Source: Actinomycetota bacterium (GTDB lineage Bacteria; Actinomycetota; CADDZG01; WHSQ01). From it: a stretch of 5,842 nt of DNA. Under the pieces are notes generated by a model. The model saw only the letters and a program-made list of their open reading frames with translations. It was not told where the DNA came from and did not search any database. The stretch spans positions 8,369-14,210 of the forward strand of contig JADDQX010000045.1 in NCBI GenBank assembly GCA_016781115.1, read 5' to 3'. Position 1 is the stretch's first letter. Every line of letters begins with the position of its first letter. Below are positions 3,541-5,842 of this stretch, in pieces. Made by a program: the position numbers and the translations under genes.

Positions 3541-5842
3541 TGGACACGAACACGATCCGAAACCGCTTCCTCGCGTTCTTCGAAGAGCGCAAGCACCAGC
3601 GCGTCCCGTCGTCGTCGTTGGTGCCCAACGACCAGACCTTGTTGTTGACGAACGCCGGGATGGTTCAGTTCAAGCCTTACTTCCTGGGCGAGCAGAGCCC
3701 CCCGTTCAAGAGGGCGGTCACCGCGCAGAAGTGCATGCGCGCGGGGGGCAAGCACAACGACATCGATCAGGTCGGCCGGACGGCGCGGCACCTCACCTTC
3801 TTCGAGATGCTCGGCAACTTCTCGTTCGGCGACTACTACAAGAGCGCTGCGTGCGCCTGGGGCTGGGAGCTGATAACCGAGGGATACGGGCTCGACCCGG
3901 ACCGCCTCTGGGTCACCGTGTTCGAGACCGATGACGAGGCCGCCGAGATCTGGCGCGACGAGGTGGGCGTGCCCGCGGCGCGCATCATCCGGATGGGCAA
4001 GAAGGACAACTTCTGGTCGATGGGCGTGGCGGGGCCATGCGGCCCCTGCTCGGAGATCTCCCTCGATATGGGTGATGCGTTCGGTCCGCCTTCCGAGCAA
4101 GGTCCCGCCGGCAACGAGGATCGCTACGTAGAGCTCTGGAACCTCGTTTTCATGCAGAACGACTGCAACGCGGAGATCGAGCCGATCGCCGAGCTGCCGA
4201 AGAAGAACATCGACACCGGGTTCGGTCTGGAGCGCGTCGCGATGGCGCTGCAGGGAAAGAGGAACGTCTTCGAGACCGACCTGTTGCGCGAGCTGCTGGC
4301 CCGCGCCGAAGAGGTCGTGGGCCGTGCCTACGGTTCGGACGAACGGGCCGACGTCTCGCTGCGCGTCCTTGCGGACCACGCTCGTTCGGTCACCTTCATG
4401 ATCTCTGACGGGATCCTCCCGTCGAACGAGGAGCGGGGTTACGTCCTGCGTCTGATCATGCGACGCGCCATCCGCCAAGCCCGTTTGCTGGGCAAGAACG
4501 ACCCCGTTCTTCCGGACCTGATCGACGCGACCGTCGACCTCATGGGTGACGCGTATCCGGAGTTGCGCGAGCGACGGGGGTTCGCGCTCGAGGTGGGAGC
4601 GCGCGAGGAAGATCGCTTCGATGCCACCCTGAAGCAGGGGATGGCGCTGCTCGAGAACGAGATCTCGAACGTGAAGCGGGCCGCGGCGAGGGAGGTCCCG
4701 CCGGAGGTCGCGTTCAGGCTGCACGACACCTTCGGTTTCCCCATCGATATGACGGTGGAGATAGCGGCGGAGGCGGAGCTGGATGTGAATCGCGACGCGT
4801 TCGCGCGCCTGATGGAGGAACAACGGGAGCGAGCTCGCGCGGCGAGGAGGTCCGACCAGTCCGGCGTCTCGCTCGACGCCGCTCTGGCCGTCGCCGACGA
4901 AAGCGGTCCCGTGGAGTTCCTCGGCTACGAGCACGTGACCTGCGAGGCCCGCGTCCTTGCGCTCCTCGACGGAGCCGCCCCCTCTGCTCTTCTGACCGAA
5001 GGTCAAGAGGGAGAGGTCGTGCTGGATCGCACCGTCTTCTACGCCGAGGGCGGCGGCCAGGTCGGAGACCGCGGGGAGCTCGCTTCCTCCGGGGGCCGCG
5101 CGGTCGTGGTCGATACACAGCGCCTGGTGCCGGGACTGATCGTTCACCGCGTGAAGGTCGTGGCGGGCGAGCTGCGAGTCGGAGACCAGGTGGAGGCGCG
5201 CGTGGACGCCGCGCGCCGCCGAAGCACGGAGCGGGCTCATACGGCCACTCACGTCTTGCACTGGATCCTGCGAGACCGGTTGGGCGACCACGCGCGCCAG
5301 GCGGGTTCGCTGGTGGAGCCCGGCCGGCTCAGGTTCGACTTCAGCCATTTCGAGGCGCTGACGCACGAGCAGCTGCGAGATATCTCGAACGAGCTACAGG
5401 AACGGGTCCTGGTCGACGACGAGGTGCGTGCGTTCGAGACGAGCTACGACTTCGCCCGCTCGATCGGCGCGATGGCGATCTTCGGGGAGAAGTATGGGGA
5501 CTTCGTCCGTGTGGTCGAGGTGGGGGAGTACTCGAAAGAGCTCTGTGGAGGAACACACATCCCGCACACCAGCACGATCGGCGTCGCCGTGGTTACCGGT
5601 GAAGCGTCTGTCGGCGCGAACCTGCGCCGCGTAGAAGCGCTCGTGGGGCAAGAGGGCCTGCGGTTCCTGGAACAGCGGGTGGCCGTGCTCGACCGAGCGG
5701 CCGTCGCGCTGCGCTCAACCCCGGATGAGGTGGCCGAACGAGTGGAACGGCTGCTGACGACCCACAAGGAGATGGAGCGCAGGATCTCTGAGATCGAGCG
5801 CCGTTCGGCGGAGGCGGATGCTGCCGCGCTCGCGGACGCGGC
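3540..5842 (+). CDS. alaS: Alanyl-tRNA synthetase (C-terminus cut by window end)
   Basis: 767 codons are open without interruption to the window edge; a usual AlaRS has about 880 residues, so roughly the last 110 are missing. The enzyme attaches alanine to tRNA-Ala in the cytoplasm and removes mischarged Ser or Gly. Residues about 1-240 are the class II catalytic domain: TNAGMVQFKPYFLG (37-50), CMRAGGKHND (65-74), TFFEMLGNFSFGDYYK (86-101), GPCGPCSEI (165-173), WNLVFMQ (200-206) and motif 3 NIDTGFGLERVA (223-234). The helical tRNA-recognition part follows, with SDGILPSNEERGYVLR (289-304) and HDTFGFPID (395-403). The beta-barrel has FYAEGGGQVGD (500-510). The editing domain keeps its zinc and catalytic residues, H567 and H571 (HTATH) and C669 and H673 (CGGTH), so proofreading should work. 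From about 700 a charged heptad-like region begins the C-terminal coiled part. Position 304-305 reads RL where RR is commoner, a minor change. The stop codon just upstream in frame fixes the start at ATG 3540. Confidence 0.97.
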   Translation, partial: MDTNTIRNRFLAFFEERKHQRVPSSSLVPNDQTLLLTNAGMVQFKPYFLGEQSPPFKRAVTAQKCMRAGGKHNDIDQVGRTARHLTFFEMLGNFSFGDYYKSAACAWGWELITEGYGLDPDRLWVTVFETDDEAAEIWRDEVGVPAARIIRMGKKDNFWSMGVAGPCGPCSEISLDMGDAFGPPSEQGPAGNEDRYVELWNLVFMQNDCNAEIEPIAELPKKNIDTGFGLERVAMALQGKRNVFETDLLRELLARAEEVVGRAYGSDERADVSLRVLADHARSVTFMISDGILPSNEERGYVLRLIMRRAIRQARLLGKNDPVLPDLIDATVDLMGDAYPELRERRGFALEVGAREEDRFDATLKQGMALLENEISNVKRAAAREVPPEVAFRLHDTFGFPIDMTVEIAAEAELDVNRDAFARLMEEQRERARAARRSDQSGVSLDAALAVADESGPVEFLGYEHVTCEARVLALLDGAAPSALLTEGQEGEVVLDRTVFYAEGGGQVGDRGELASSGGRAVVVDTQRLVPGLIVHRVKVVAGELRVGDQVEARVDAARRRSTERAHTATHVLHWILRDRLGDHARQAGSLVEPGRLRFDFSHFEALTHEQLRDISNELQERVLVDDEVRAFETSYDFARSIGAMAIFGEKYGDFVRVVEVGEYSKELCGGTHIPHTSTIGVAVVTGEASVGANLRRVEALVGQEGLRFLEQRVAVLDRAAVALRSTPDEVAERVERLLTTHKEMERRISEIERRSAEADAAALADA

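Noticed and set aside
3407..3934. 175-codon + strand frame across the small ORF and early alaS
   Set aside because: It overlaps two better-supported genes in another frame, and its translation is Arg/Gly/Pro-rich without family features.
4714..5118. Arg/Pro-rich - strand frame inside alaS
   Set aside because: Its extreme Arg/Pro composition is typical of a wrong frame in G/C-rich DNA; alaS is intact here.
3240..5366. 708-codon open frame on the - strand opposite alaS
   Set aside because: It lies antisense to an unmistakable AlaRS with intact motifs. Its translation is Arg/His/Leu/Val-rich with no recognisable domain. It mirrors the codon bias of alaS, as expected in G/C-rich DNA.
3540..5842. 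Possible frameshift or pseudogene in alaS
   Set aside because: I read the frame codon by codon from 3540 to the edge: no stop or shift, all major motifs in order. The gene is merely cut by the window end.
1..5842. tRNA genes, CRISPR arrays, insertion sequences, attachment sites
   Set aside because: None seen. No cloverleaf-like segment, spaced direct repeats or transposase-like protein exists, and non-coding sequence totals only about 110 bases.

Overview
The window is a G+C-rich (roughly two thirds by eye), gene-dense bacterial chromosome segment with every supported gene on the + strand. The protein sequences and the order hisS - aspS - rarA - small ORF - alaS fit an actinobacterium (Actinomycetota), probably not a well-studied model genus. 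This is judged from family resemblance, high third-position G+C and start-site architecture, not from a marker search. Nothing suggests mobile or foreign DNA.

Layout: (1) 1-147 holds the last 48 codons of hisS (histidyl-tRNA synthetase). (2) aspS (aspartyl-tRNA synthetase, 144-1928) starts on the hisS stop codon, so the two look translationally coupled. Its residues at the two positions that set tRNA specificity in bacterial AspRS (His31, Gly83) are those of the non-discriminating type, which charges both tRNA-Asp and tRNA-Asn. (3) A 74-base gap (1929-2002) carries a perfect 8-bp all-G/C hairpin, then a TANNNT -10-like element placed so that transcription would begin at or next to the rarA GTG. 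(4) rarA (2003-3337) encodes the complete AAA+ replication/recombination factor RarA/MgsA. (5) A 54-codon ORF (3348-3512) encodes a tiny predicted membrane-anchored protein, again preceded by a correctly spaced TANNNT element, this one overlapping the rarA stop codon. (6) alaS (3540 to window end) encodes AlaRS. Its aminoacylation, middle and editing domains are present and the C-terminal end lies beyond the window.

Functionally this is a translation-fidelity cluster (His, Asp and Ala charging) interrupted by a replication-stress gene. The likely transcription plan is a hisS-aspS unit ending or attenuated at the hairpin, followed by a rarA - small ORF - alaS unit whose first one or two genes may be read from leaderless mRNAs. 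No RNA gene, CRISPR array, IS element or long non-coding stretch was seen. The longest gap is 74 bases. I found no convincing novel multi-gene system. The points most worth a second look are the non-discriminating AspRS signature, the two leaderless-type starts, and the small membrane protein between rarA and alaS.
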